A DNA stretch of 64,000 bases from Methylobacterium sp. DB0501 (GCF_011043735.1 NZ_JAAKGV010000022.1:1-64000); one strand, 5' to 3'; shown: positions 51,979 to 60,703, counted from the stretch's first letter. Numbers and translations are program-made. The notes: a model not told the origin generated them from the letters alone.

Positions 51979-53379
51979 ATGCCAGTCGAGACCGCCGATG
52001 CCGTCGACGAGATGCTGCCGCCGGTCCGGCTGGTGCCGCTCGCCCTGCAGCACGTCCTTGTCATGTATGCCGGCGCGGTGGCGGTGCCGCTGATCATCGG
52101 CCGCGCGCTGGGGCTGCGCCCTGAAGAGGTAGCGTTTCTCATCAGTGCGGATCTCTTCGCCTGCGGCCTCGCGACCCTGATCCAGTCGGCGGGATTTCCG
52201 GGAGTCGGCATCCGCCTGCCGGTGATGATGGGCGTGACCTTCGCGTCGGTCGGCCCGATGCTGTCGATGGCGGCGACGCCCGATGTCGGGCTGCTCGGCA
52301 TCTACGGCTCGGTGATTGCGGCCGGCGTGTTCGGCCTCGCGGTCGCCCCCCATGTCAGCCGCCTGCTGCCGCTGTTTCCGCCGGTCGTCACCGGCACCAT
52401 CATCCTGGTCATCGGCATCTCGCTGATGCGGGTCGGCATCAACTGGGCCGGCGGCGGCCAGCCGACGCTGACCAGGATGATCGACGGCGTGCCCGCCGCC
52501 TTTCCCAACCCGAACTACGCCCAACCCGGCGGCCTCGGCATCGCCTTCCTGGTGCTGCTCGTGATCCTCGCGCTGATCCGCTGGGGGCGGGGCTTCCTCG
52601 CCAACGTCGCGGTGCTGGTCGGCATCGTCGCCGGCTCGGTCCTGGCGGCGATGCTGGGCCTGATGCATCTCGACAAGGTCGCGGCGGCGCCGTGGTTCGC
52701 CCCCGTCCTGCCGTTCCATTTCGGCTGGCCGCAATTCCATCTCGTACCGATCGCCACGATGTGCGTGGTGATGATCGTGGTGATGATCGAATCGACCGGC
52801 ATGTTCCTGGCGCTCGGCGAGATCACCGGCCGTTCGATATCGCAGAAGGACCTCGCCCGGGGCCTGCGCGCCGACGGGCTCGGCACGCTGCTGGGCGGCA
52901 TCTTCAACACCTTCCCGTACACCTCGTTCTCGCAGAATGTCGGCCTCGTCGGGGTGACGGGGGTGCGCTCGCGCTTCGTCACGGTGGCGGGCGGGGTCAT
53001 CATGCTGGCGCTCGGTCTGCTGCCGAAGATGGCGGCGCTCGTCGAGGCGGTGCCGCAGGTGGTGCTGGGCGGTGCCGGCCTCGTGATGTTCGGCATGGTG
53101 GCGGCCACCGGCGCCCGCATCCTCACGGCGGTCGATTTCCGCGGTCAGCCGAAGAACCAGTTCGTGGTGGCGATCGCCGTCGGCGTCGGCATGATCCCGC
53201 TCGTCGCCCCGACCTTCTTCCGCAACCTGCCGCACGCGCTGCATCCGCTGCTCGAATCGGGCATCCTGCTCGCCTCGATCGCGGCGGTCCTGCTCAATGC
53301 CTTCTTCAACGGTCTGGGCAGCGCCGAGCGGGCGGGCCGGGACGCGTCCGCCGCGGCGGCGGCGGCCGAGCACGTCTGA
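51979..53379 (+). CDS. NCS2-family purine permease, probable urate/xanthine transporter
   Basis: A 466-residue nucleobase:cation symporter-2 with about 14 membrane segments. Motifs include LALQHVLVMYAGAVAVPLII, the substrate-site IESTGMFLALGEITG, and FNTFPYTSFSQNVGLVGVTG, which marks the xanthine/urate branch rather than uracil carriers. The uricase gene lies downstream on the same strand, so urate is the probable cargo. The stop codon TGA is the first part of a perfect REP-like hairpin. Confidence 0.88.
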   Translation: MPVETADAVDEMLPPVRLVPLALQHVLVMYAGAVAVPLIIGRALGLRPEEVAFLISADLFACGLATLIQSAGFPGVGIRLPVMMGVTFASVGPMLSMAATPDVGLLGIYGSVIAAGVFGLAVAPHVSRLLPLFPPVVTGTIILVIGISLMRVGINWAGGGQPTLTRMIDGVPAAFPNPNYAQPGGLGIAFLVLLVILALIRWGRGFLANVAVLVGIVAGSVLAAMLGLMHLDKVAAAPWFAPVLPFHFGWPQFHLVPIATMCVVMIVVMIESTGMFLALGEITGRSISQKDLARGLRADGLGTLLGGIFNTFPYTSFSQNVGLVGVTGVRSRFVTVAGGVIMLALGLLPKMAALVEAVPQVVLGGAGLVMFGMVAATGARILTAVDFRGQPKNQFVVAIAVGVGMIPLVAPTFFRNLPHALHPLLESGILLASIAAVLLNAFFNGLGSAERAGRDASAAAAAAEHV

Positions 53380-53416
53380 GACGAAGTCCGGAAGACCCCT
53401 TCCGGACTTCGTCTCA
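53377..53416. repeat. REP-like hairpin including the permease stop codon
   Basis: TGAGACGAAGTCCGGA pairs perfectly with TCCGGACTTCGTCTCA; the first three bases are the permease stop codon. The same arms occur at 54894-54931, also at a stop codon. It probably ends or stabilises the transcript. Confidence 0.75.
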
Positions 53417-53454
53417 CCAGCCCGCGCGGGGGAGCCGGAGGCTCCCCACGCTCG

Positions 53455-53534
53455 AGCGAAGCCGACTTCCGCATGGCGACCGCGATTGCGCAGCGATCGC
53501 CGAGCAATCATTCGGCAGTCGGATGATCCGATCC
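53455..53534. repeat. Dispersed AGCGAAGCCG module, copy with insertion
   Basis: It starts AGCGAAGCCGACTTCCGCAT and ends near GTCGGATGATCCG. The order matches 54952-55004 and, on the minus strand, 56316-56364, but an extra stretch of about 30 bases is present. The start also matches 36690-36712 (minus). Confidence 0.5.
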
Positions 53535-53551
53535 TATCGCACGAGGTATCG

Positions 53552-54388
53552 ATGACCCTGCTGCACAAGACCTACGGCAAGGGCCGGGTGCGGGTGATGC
53601 GCGTCCACCGCGACGGCGACCGGCACGAGGTCCGCGAGCTGACCGTGAAGGCGATGCTCACCGGCGCCTTCGACCGCACCTTCACCGACGCCGACAACAG
53701 CCGGACCGTCTCGACCGACACGATCAAGAACGTCGTCTACATCGTCGCCCGGGAGAGTCCGGCCTTGCCGGCGGAGGCGTTCTGCCGCGCGGTGGCGCAG
53801 CGCCTGCTCGACAGCTACCCCCAGATGGAGACCGCCACCGTCACCGGCCACGAGACCCGCTGGAACCGCCTCTCCGTCGACGGCTCCGCCCATCCCCACA
53901 CCTTCACGCTCGACGGCAACGGCCAGCCCTTCGCCCGTATCGTCCTGTCCCGCGATCGTGCGACCCTGGAATCCGGCCTGTCGGGCTTCACCTTCCTGAA
54001 GAGCACCGAGTCGGGCTGGGCCAACTACGTCAAGGACCCCTACACCACGATCCCCGAGACCCACGACCGCATCGCCGCCACCAGCATGGAAGCGTCCTGG
54101 GCCTGGGCTTCCGAGCCCGCCGATTACGAGGCGGCCAACGCCGTGATCCTCGATACGCTGCTGCGGGTCTTCTCGGGAAGCTACAGCCACAGCCTGCAGG
54201 ACAGCCTCTACCGGATGGGAATGGCGGCACTGGCGGCGGTGCCGGAGATCGAGACGATCACCCTCGCCTGCCCGAACAAGCATTACCTCCTGGCGAATCT
54301 CTCGCCCTTCGGCCTCGACAACCCGAACCAGGTGTTCATCGCGACCGACGAGCCGCACGGGCAGATCGAGTGTACGGTCGGGCGGTGA
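53552..54388 (+). CDS. Urate oxidase (uricase)
   Basis: A cofactor-free urate oxidase of 278 residues that converts urate to 5-hydroxyisourate, H2O2 and later allantoin. The two T-fold domains are complete. The active-site Thr and Lys region reads STDTIKNVVYIVARE, and the conserved FTFLKSTESGWANYVKDPYT and FGLDNPNQVF follow. It sits 172 bases after the purine permease, the gap being filled with repeats. No genes for the later steps are in the window. GAGG precedes ATG 53552. Confidence 0.93.
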   Translation: MTLLHKTYGKGRVRVMRVHRDGDRHEVRELTVKAMLTGAFDRTFTDADNSRTVSTDTIKNVVYIVARESPALPAEAFCRAVAQRLLDSYPQMETATVTGHETRWNRLSVDGSAHPHTFTLDGNGQPFARIVLSRDRATLESGLSGFTFLKSTESGWANYVKDPYTTIPETHDRIAATSMEASWAWASEPADYEAANAVILDTLLRVFSGSYSHSLQDSLYRMGMAALAAVPEIETITLACPNKHYLLANLSPFGLDNPNQVFIATDEPHGQIECTVGR

Positions 54389-54502
54389 GGCACCCGGAGC
54401 CGATACCGGAGCCGATATTCACGAAGGCTGCGCCATCGTCGCGCTGCGCCGCACGCAGGTCTGTCGGCACCGTTGCGGCGGGGCGCGAGGGAGGTCGGAC
54501 GC

Positions 54503-54895
54503 ATGCTGGATCATCTCGCGATCGATGTGTCCGACATCGCCCGCAGTCGTCGCTTCTACGCCGCGGCCCTGGCTCCTCTGGGCTACGTGGTGCTGCGGGA
54601 GGAGGCTGCGTCGGTCGGGTTCGGGGTGATCGCCGGTGAGGGGCGATCGCTCGATCCGGGTGGGGACTTCTGGATCGCTGCGGGCACTCTGCGCGCTCCG
54701 CTGGTCCATTTCGCATTCAATGCCTCCTCCAGGGAGGCGGTGGATGCCTTCTTCGAGGCCGCGCTCGGGGCCGGCGGGGTGGACAATGGCCGCCCCGGCC
54801 TGCGCCCCCGCTATCACCCGAGCTACTACGCCGCCTTCGTGATCGACCCCGACGGCTACAATATCGAGGCCGTCTGCCACAAAAGCTCCGGATGA
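54503..54895 (+). CDS. VOC-family (glyoxalase-like) protein
   Basis: A 130-residue single VOC domain protein beginning MLDHLAIDVSDIARSRRFYAAAL. The metal ligands of active members would be His4, a mid-chain His (APLVHFAFNA) and a Glu near the end (NIEAVCHK), and these positions are present. VOC proteins include glyoxalases, dioxygenases and isomerases, so the reaction cannot be named. GGGAGG precedes ATG 54503. The stop codon overlaps a REP-like hairpin. Confidence 0.82.
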   Translation: MLDHLAIDVSDIARSRRFYAAALAPLGYVVLREEAASVGFGVIAGEGRSLDPGGDFWIAAGTLRAPLVHFAFNASSREAVDAFFEAALGAGGVDNGRPGLRPRYHPSYYAAFVIDPDGYNIEAVCHKSSG

Positions 54896-54931
54896 GACGA
54901 AGTCCGGACGATCCCTTCCGGACTTCGTCTC
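54894..54931. repeat. REP-like hairpin at the VOC gene stop codon
   Basis: GAGACGAAGTCCGGA and TCCGGACTTCGTCTC form a perfect 15-base-pair stem with an 8-base loop, starting inside the stop codon. Same arms as 53377-53416. Confidence 0.75.
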
Positions 54932-54951
54932 CCCGGCCCGCGCGACGTCCG

Positions 54952-55004
54952 AGCGAAGCCGCAATCCGCGTTGCGAAGCGACCGGTCGGGTTTCGTATGA
55001 TCGG
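54952..55004. repeat. Dispersed AGCGAAGCCG module
   Basis: AGCGAAGCCGCAATCCGCG is followed by ACCGGTCGG and TTTCGTATGA. It matches the inverted copy at 56316-56364 over about 49 bases with few gaps. The two copies flank the GCS2-type gene. Confidence 0.6.
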
Positions 55005-55055
55005 CTCCGACGACCGTGGCGACGCCGCCGCGGCCGCGCTGACGGCGTTCCCGTC

Positions 55056-56192
55056 TCAGTGCCGCGTCGGGTTCGCCCCCACCGTCTCCGCCGTGAGCCA
55101 GTCCACCACCTCCGCCAGCGCCTCGCGCGGCGGCAGGCCGCGGCCCTGCGCCTCGGTGAACAGGGCGAGCTGGCGGTCGGCGCTGGTGCCACGGGCGACG
55201 ATCCAGCGGGCGAGGTCGAGCTCGGCCTCGCACCCCAGCGCCCGCGCATCCGCGGCGACCAGGGCCAGGGTTTCGGTCAGCACCGTCGCCACCGGCCGCG
55301 CCGTCCGGGTCTCCTCGCAGACGAAGCTGCCGTGGATGCCGTAGCGCTGCGCCCGCCAGCAATTCTCCGCCGCGATCGCCTGCGAGGCGCCGGTGAGGTC
55401 GCGGTGGCGCGCCGGCTCGTCGGCGAGGCGGCGCACCAGGCAGCGGTAGAGCGCCGCGATGGCCAGCGCGTCGTCGAGGCGGGTGCAGCTGTCGGCGATG
55501 CGCAGGTCGAGGCCGGGGCCGGTCGGCGAGGGGCAGAGCACCCACCAGACGTGGCGCGGATCGTCGATCGCGCCCGCCGCCACCACCGTGTCGAGGTAGC
55601 GGGCGTAATCCGCCTCGTCGCGGAACAGGGGCGGCAGGCCGCTGCGGGGCAGCTCGCGCGAGGCTGCGAGGCGGTAGCCGAGGAGCCCGGTGCGCTGCGC
55701 CTGCCAGAACGGTGACGAGGTCGAGAGCGCGAGCAGCAGCGGCAGGAAGGGCTGGAGCCGGTTCATCAGATCGACCCGCGACACGCCGGCCGGCACCCCG
55801 ACCCCGACGCTGAGGCCGCAGACGACATTGCGGCTGCCGACCATCTGGAGGTCGCGCAGCACCCGGCCGCGGGCGGCCTGGTCGCGCGGGCGCACCCGGC
55901 TCCACTGGGCGAGCGGATGCGTGCCCGAGGCCATCAGGGCAAGACCCCGGGCGGAGGCGAGCGCGCCGAGGCCGCTGCGCAGGTCCGCGAGGTGGCGGCG
56001 CGCCTCGGCGAGGTCGCTCACCGGCGCGATGGCCCAGACCAGCTGCGGCTCCATCAGCTCGGCGCGCACCTGCGGGTGGGCGGCCCGGCAGGCGGTCAGG
56101 AAGTCGCGGGTGCGGCCCCGGGCGGCGTCGCGCTTGCCCGCATCGTTGATGAACACCTCCTCCTCGAGGCAGATGTCGAATTCCGCTCGCAT
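55056..56192 (-). CDS. GCS2-type carboxylate-amine ligase (YbdK-like)
   Basis: A 378-residue member of the glutamate-cysteine ligase family 2. It starts MRAEFDICLEEEVFI, whose Glu-Glu-Glu run is part of the ATP/metal site. NVVCGLSVGVGVPAG matches the HVHVG-like segment of the family, and ENCWRAQRYGIHG and DLARWIVARGTSADRQL match its C-terminal part. In this family HVH is usual where CGLSVG is seen here, so substrate use may differ. An upstream frame to 56318 is not conserved. Some relatives weakly ligate glutamate and cysteine, and others act in natural-product pathways. No partner gene is evident; inverted copies of a dispersed repeat flank it. Confidence 0.75.
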   Translation of the reverse strand: MRAEFDICLEEEVFINDAGKRDAARGRTRDFLTACRAAHPQVRAELMEPQLVWAIAPVSDLAEARRHLADLRSGLGALASARGLALMASGTHPLAQWSRVRPRDQAARGRVLRDLQMVGSRNVVCGLSVGVGVPAGVSRVDLMNRLQPFLPLLLALSTSSPFWQAQRTGLLGYRLAASRELPRSGLPPLFRDEADYARYLDTVVAAGAIDDPRHVWWVLCPSPTGPGLDLRIADSCTRLDDALAIAALYRCLVRRLADEPARHRDLTGASQAIAAENCWRAQRYGIHGSFVCEETRTARPVATVLTETLALVAADARALGCEAELDLARWIVARGTSADRQLALFTEAQGRGLPPREALAEVVDWLTAETVGANPTRH

Positions 56193-56315
56193 ACGCAGGA
56201 TCTCCGGCAACAGCGGCCGCGGCGGCGGCCGAGCTGCGAATCGGCCGCCACCCGCGGGGCGGCCCCGATAGCAGCGTCCGGATTGCGGCGCGAGCCCTGC
56301 CGTCCGGGCGGCTGT

Positions 56316-56364
56316 CATATGAAATCCGACCGATCGCTCTCGCGTTGCGGATTTCGGCTTCGCT
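56316..56364 (-). repeat. Dispersed AGCGAAGCCG module, inverted copy
   Basis: On the minus strand it reads AGCGAAGCCGAAATCCGC and then GATCGGTCGGATTTCATATGA, matching 54952-55004. It lies upstream of the GCS2-type gene. Confidence 0.6.
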
Positions 56365-56384
56365 CAAGTACCGCGCAGATTTAT

Positions 56385-56423
56385 GATACCATTTCAGGAA
56401 GCGATCTTCCGGAAAATGGCATC
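56385..56423 (-). terminator. Hairpin at the rsmE stop codon
   Basis: GATACCATTT and AAATGGCATC (one mismatch) with GGAAG/CTTCC form a stem that begins inside the rsmE stop codon. A moderate terminator or stabiliser; no long T-run. Confidence 0.5.
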
Positions 56424-57204
56424 AGATCTTTGAACGCCCGTCGCCGAGCACGGCCTGGACCAGCGCCAGCACCGCCACGGCGGCGGTGTCGGCGCGCAGG
56501 ATGCGCGGACCGAGCGACAGCCGGACGGTGTTGGCCCGCGCGCCGATCAGCGCGCGCTCCTCCGGGGTAAACCCGCCCTCGGGCCCGATCACCACCGCCA
56601 GGGGCAAGGTGCTCCCCGATACGACATCCGCCCCGGCCGCGGCACCAGCCTGTGTTAATGCCGCGATCGGGTCGGCGACCGGGGCGTCCTCGTCGCAGAA
56701 TACCAGCAGGCGCTCCGGCGCCAGGGCGGCGAGCGTCTCGGCCAGCGGCGCCGCGTCGCGGATCTCCGGCAGGCTGAGGATGCCGCATTGCTCGGCGGCC
56801 TCGATCGCATTGGCGTGGAGCTTGTCGAGCTTGATCCGGTCGCCTTGCGTGCGCCGGGTCACCACCGGCTGGATCAGGCTCGCCCCCATCTCGACCGCCT
56901 TCTGGGCGACGTAGTCCAGGCGGGCGGCCTTCAGCGGCGCGAACAGGTAGTGCAGGTCGCCGGGTGGAGTCTGGGGCCGCGTCTGCGCCCGCAGCACCAG
57001 GTCCGCCGCCTTGCGGCCGGTCGGCTCGATCTCGGCCCGCCACTCGCCGTCGCGGCCGTTGAACACCAGCACCGGCTCGCCGGTCGCCTTGCGCAGCACC
57101 GAGAGCAGGTAATTGGCTTGCGCCCGGTCGAGACCGTGCCGGACGCCCTCCCGCATCGGGATGTCGAGGAAGAGCCGGGGAGCGTTGAATTCGTAGGCCG
57201 CCAT
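56422..57204 (-). CDS. rsmE: 16S rRNA m3U1498 methyltransferase
   Basis: RsmE methylates N3 of U1498 in 16S rRNA. The 260-residue protein has an N-terminal PUA-like part (RLFLDIPMREG, NYLLSVLRKATG) and a SPOUT knot with AVVIGPEGGFTPEERALI and TVRLSLGPRILRADTAAVAV. These are diagnostic and intact. Length is normal. No operon partner is evident. Confidence 0.96.
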   Translation of the reverse strand: MAAYEFNAPRLFLDIPMREGVRHGLDRAQANYLLSVLRKATGEPVLVFNGRDGEWRAEIEPTGRKAADLVLRAQTRPQTPPGDLHYLFAPLKAARLDYVAQKAVEMGASLIQPVVTRRTQGDRIKLDKLHANAIEAAEQCGILSLPEIRDAAPLAETLAALAPERLLVFCDEDAPVADPIAALTQAGAAAGADVVSGSTLPLAVVIGPEGGFTPEERALIGARANTVRLSLGPRILRADTAAVAVLALVQAVLGDGRSKI

Positions 57205-57480
57205 GACCGCTCTGCTCGCCGAGGCGGGGGCGGGATGTCAATGATTTCGCGTCGTCCGCCCTGTGGCTTCGCTGCAACTCATCCGCCCGACGGCGACCGG
57301 GCCTGGAACGAACCGGCTTCCCCCGCACGATGGCGCCACATTCCTGTGCAGAAAGCGCAGCAGGGCCGGGAGCGGCAAGGAAGTCTTACGCTATGCCGTG
57401 GGCCAGGCGCAGCCGGGCCGGCCTATGAGGCGAAATCTCGGGGCCGAGATGTCGGGGCCGAAGCTTTGGGGGGTTGGGAG

Positions 57481-57966
57481 ATGACTCGCATGCGTGTGAC
57501 CGTGGCGGCGCTGGCCGGAAGCCTGCTCGGCGCGACGCTGCTCGGTGGGGCCGCCCGGGCCCAGGGGGCCGATTGCTCGGCGATCCAGAAGACCCTGACC
57601 GAGCGCAAGGACATTGTCGGCAAGGTCAACGCCGCCTCGCAGAGCAAGAAGGCGAAGATCACGGCCGCGGCCGCCTGCACGCTGTTCACCAAGCTCCAGG
57701 CCAACGGCAACGAGGGTCTGAAGTGGATCACCGCCAACAAGGATTGGTGCTCGATCCCGGATTCCTTCGTCGAGGGCTTCAAGGCCGATCACGGCCGGGT
57801 CTCGACCCTGCGCACCAAGGTCTGCAGCGCCGCCGTCCAGCAGGCGGCGATGGAGAAGAAGGCCCGCGCCATGGCGGCGCAGCAGCAGCAGGGCGGGGGC
57901 GGCGGCGGCCTCCTCGGCGGGCCCGGCCTGACCGGCAGCTTCCGGGTGCCGCAGGGCGCCCTGTGA
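57481..57966 (+). CDS. Small exported four-cysteine protein
   Basis: A 161-residue secreted protein of unknown function. The signal peptide (to about residue 28, GAARAQ) precedes a helical domain with four cysteines (ADCSAI, AACTLF, DWCSIP, KVCSAA) spaced to form two disulfides. A Gln- and Gly-rich tail follows. GGGAG lies directly before the ATG. It lies 52 bases upstream of ubiA on the same strand, but a link to ubiquinone synthesis is not implied by its sequence. Confidence 0.75.
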   Translation: MTRMRVTVAALAGSLLGATLLGGAARAQGADCSAIQKTLTERKDIVGKVNAASQSKKAKITAAAACTLFTKLQANGNEGLKWITANKDWCSIPDSFVEGFKADHGRVSTLRTKVCSAAVQQAAMEKKARAMAAQQQQGGGGGGLLGGPGLTGSFRVPQGAL

Positions 57967-58018
57967 GCCACAGCCCGATGACGGCCGCGACCTTCCGTCC
58001 TTTCCTCCGCGCCCGGGC

Positions 58019-58960
58019 ATGAGCCTGACGCCCGACCGCCCGGTCGCCGATGCGGTCACCGGGCATTGGGTCGACCGGCACGCCCCCGAGGCCGTGCGGC
58101 CCTACCTGCGCCTCGCCCGCATCGAGCGGCCGATCGGCTGGTGGCTGCTGCTGCTGCCGTGCTGGTGGTCGGCGGCGCTCGCGGCGATCGCGGCCGGCCG
58201 GCCGGGCCCGAGCCTGTGGCACCTCGGGCTGTTCCTGGTCGGCGCCGTCGCCATGCGGGGCGCCGGCTCGACCTACAACGACATCGCCGACCGCGACCTC
58301 GACGCCCGCGTCGAGCGCACCCGCCTGCGGCCGCTGCCCTCCGGGCGCATCCGCGTGCGCCACGCCCTGGTGTTCCTGGTGCTGCAGGCGCTCGTCGGCC
58401 TCGCGGTGCTGCTGCAATTCAACCGGGCGGCGATCGTCGTCGGCCTCGCCTCGCTCGCGCCCGTCGCGATCTACCCGTTCATGAAGCGGGTGATGCCGGT
58501 GCCGCAGCTCGTCCTCGGCCTCGCCTTCGCGTGGGGCGCGCTGATGGGTTGGGTCGCCCTGATCGGCCGCCTCGACGCCCCGGCCTACTGGCTCTATGTC
58601 GGCGCCATCGCCTGGGTGATCGGCTACGACACGATCTACGCGGTGCAGGACATCGAGGACGACGAGATCGCCGGCATCAAGTCGTCCGCCCGCTTCTTCG
58701 GGTCCCGGGTGCGCCTCGCGGTGGCGGGCTGCTTCCTCGCCTCCGTCCTGTGCATCGGCCTCGCCCTGTCCGGGGCCGGGGCCGGCCCGATCGGTCTTGC
58801 CGGTCTCGCTCTGTTCGCCGGCCACCTCGCCTGGCAGGTCGGGCGGCTCGATCCGCGCGACGGCGCGGAGGCGTTGCGGCTGTTCCGTTCCAACCGCGAT
58901 GCGGGGCTGATCCTGTTCTGCGGCCTCGCCCTCGATGCGATCTGGCAAGGTCTCATGTGA
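58019..58960 (+). CDS. ubiA: 4-hydroxybenzoate polyprenyltransferase
   Basis: UbiA attaches the polyprenyl chain to 4-hydroxybenzoate in ubiquinone synthesis, in the inner membrane. The 313-residue protein has about eight membrane segments. The two Mg-prenyl-diphosphate motifs are intact: NDIADRDLDARVERTRLRPL (about residues 86-105) and YAVQDIEDDEIAGIKSSARF (about 207-226). Ubiquinone is consistent with the UbiH-like gene elsewhere in the window. Confidence 0.96.
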   Translation: MSLTPDRPVADAVTGHWVDRHAPEAVRPYLRLARIERPIGWWLLLLPCWWSAALAAIAAGRPGPSLWHLGLFLVGAVAMRGAGSTYNDIADRDLDARVERTRLRPLPSGRIRVRHALVFLVLQALVGLAVLLQFNRAAIVVGLASLAPVAIYPFMKRVMPVPQLVLGLAFAWGALMGWVALIGRLDAPAYWLYVGAIAWVIGYDTIYAVQDIEDDEIAGIKSSARFFGSRVRLAVAGCFLASVLCIGLALSGAGAGPIGLAGLALFAGHLAWQVGRLDPRDGAEALRLFRSNRDAGLILFCGLALDAIWQGLM

Positions 58961-58978
58961 GCCTCGCTGCCGCGGGGC

Positions 58979-59512
58979 TCAGAGGCTGCCGCCGTCGGTC
59001 ATCAGCGCTTCGTCGCGGTAGACCAGCGGCCGCAGCGGCAGCCGGGCGGTCTTGCGGCGGGTGAGGAAGCGCGGCCGGCGGTGGGCGAGCAGGCCGTGGC
59101 GGCGGCGGATCCGGATCGCGCCGAGCTTCAGCCGGCCGACCTGCTGGCCCATCGGGGCGACCGCGCCGTCCTCCTGGATCACCACCATCGGCAGGCCGGT
59201 CTCGGCGCCGAGCCGGCGCCACACCGCCACGACCTCGTCGTCGCCATAGATGCCGAGGGACATCAGCGGGTCGCCGCTGCGGTCGAGCACCATCACGGCG
59301 AAGCGGTCTTCCCCGGCGGCGTCGCTGGCATCGCCGTCGAGGCACAGGGCCAGGCTGCCGGCGGCGCTGGCGCCCGGAAGGATGCCGACGACCGGCAGCG
59401 CCGACGGCTCGGCCTGGACGGGGCCGCGGTGGATGACGGGGAGCCCGACGTCGCGGCGGGCGGCCTGGCTGCTCGAAGACTGGCGGTTCGAAGAGGGGAA
59501 TCTGGTGACCAT
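58979..59512 (-). CDS. DUF6101-like protein
   Basis: A 177-residue protein with a Ser/Gln-rich N-terminus and a mixed alpha/beta core (DRFAVMVLDRSGDPLMSLGI, AVWRRLGAETGLPMVV). It ends in a basic tail RRRHGLLAHRRPRFLTRRK. The pattern recalls the alphaproteobacterial DUF6101 family, whose function is unknown; this match is from memory of the family. There is no signal peptide. It is convergent with ubiA and 18 bases from it. Confidence 0.6.
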   Translation of the reverse strand: MVTRFPSSNRQSSSSQAARRDVGLPVIHRGPVQAEPSALPVVGILPGASAAGSLALCLDGDASDAAGEDRFAVMVLDRSGDPLMSLGIYGDDEVVAVWRRLGAETGLPMVVIQEDGAVAPMGQQVGRLKLGAIRIRRRHGLLAHRRPRFLTRRKTARLPLRPLVYRDEALMTDGGSL

Positions 59513-59890
59513 GGTTCTGCTCGACGCCCTGTCCGCGTGAGGCGGCGACCTCTGTCGTGTCGTCCGCTGTTGTCACGACTTTGGACCCGCTCCCGCTCAG
59601 AACGCCTTAAAAGGCAGCGTTAAGCGATAGTTGGCGCGGCACAGATGAGCCGAATGCTCAACGGATCCTTGTCACGACCCGATTCATTTATCGTTCACCG
59701 CCAGAAGACGGCGCCCCTGCCCCTGGAAACGCTTCGCTAAGACAATGCGGCATCGCCGCCGCCGTATCCGGCCCGACGAATCCTTGTGGCGTCCGGTGCC
59801 GGGGCCTACAACGGGTGGGTCCTGCTCCGGCTCGATCCGTGCCCGCCGCGGCGCCGCCGGGCATCCCCACCCGAACCCTGGCGGCCTCCC
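59513..59890. other. Divergent intergenic region before the CysQ-like gene
   Basis: 378 bases without a supported gene. It includes an AACGCC/GGC-GCGTT hairpin with the short palindrome GCCTTAAAAGGC (59601-59620). No convincing promoter could be named. Confidence 0.4.
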
Positions 59891-60703
59891 ATGCCTCTTC
59901 CCGACGACCTGCGCCCCCTCCTGCCTCAGGTCCGGGCGATCATCCGCGAGGCCGCCCTGCTGGCGCTGCCGTATTTCCGGCAGGGCGAGCGCACCAGCGC
60001 CCGGGTCTGGAACAAGGCCGGCGGCTCGCCGGTGACGGAAGCCGACGTGACGGTGGACACCTTCCTGAAGGTGCGCCTGAGCGAGCTGATCCCCGGCGCC
60101 GCCTGGCTCTCCGAGGAGACCCGCGACGACCCGGTCCGCCTCGCCCACGATCTCGTCTGGATCGTCGATCCGATCGACGGGACCCGCGCCTTCCTGTCGG
60201 GCGATCCCGACTGGTCGATCGCCGTGGCGCTGCTGGCCCGTGGCCGACCGGTGCTCGGCCACGTCGCGGCGCCCGTGACCGCGACCCTCTACGAGGCCGT
60301 GGTCGGGGAGGGCGCGACGAAGGATGGGGTGCCGATCCGGGTCTCCGCCCAGGAGAGCATGGCGGGCGCCCGGGTCACCGGCCCGAAGCCGATGGCCGAC
60401 CGGCTCGAGCACCGGCTCGGCCTCGGCGGTACGCCGGGCGCATTGGTGCGCCTGCCCAGGATCCCGTCGCTGGCCCTGCGCCTGGTGCGGGTGGCCGAGG
60501 GGCTGGTCGATGTCGGGCTGGTCTCGTCGGACGCCCGCGACTGGGACCTCGCCGGCGCCGACCTGATCCTGCGCGAGGCCGGCGGCGCGGTGCTCGGCCT
60601 CGACGGCCAGGTGCCGGTCTACAACCGGCGCGAGCCGATCCATGGAGAACTGGTGGCCCTGCCGCAGGCGTTGCGGGAGGCGGTGCTGGCGGGGCTGGGG
60701 TGA
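59891..60703 (+). CDS. Inositol-monophosphatase-family phosphatase (CysQ/SuhB type)
   Basis: A 270-residue Mg-dependent, Li-sensitive phosphatase fold. The metal site is WLSEETRDD, then the signature WIVDPIDGTRAFLSGDPDWS (about residues 92-111) and the C-terminal WDLAGADLILREAGG. Spacing and motifs suit 3'(2'),5'-bisphosphate nucleotidase (CysQ), which recycles PAP, but inositol- or histidinol-phosphatase activity is possible. ATG 59891 begins the conserved part. The 3' gap (60704-60926) has Cys/Gly-poor GC-rich DNA with a possible weak copy of the composite repeat. Confidence 0.85.
   Translation: MPLPDDLRPLLPQVRAIIREAALLALPYFRQGERTSARVWNKAGGSPVTEADVTVDTFLKVRLSELIPGAAWLSEETRDDPVRLAHDLVWIVDPIDGTRAFLSGDPDWSIAVALLARGRPVLGHVAAPVTATLYEAVVGEGATKDGVPIRVSAQESMAGARVTGPKPMADRLEHRLGLGGTPGALVRLPRIPSLALRLVRVAEGLVDVGLVSSDARDWDLAGADLILREAGGAVLGLDGQVPVYNRREPIHGELVALPQALREAVLAGLG

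Noticed and set aside
59607..59623. TTAA...TTAA resembling a CtrA box
   Set aside because: The spacing is nine bases, not seven, and the sequence is better explained as a small hairpin.
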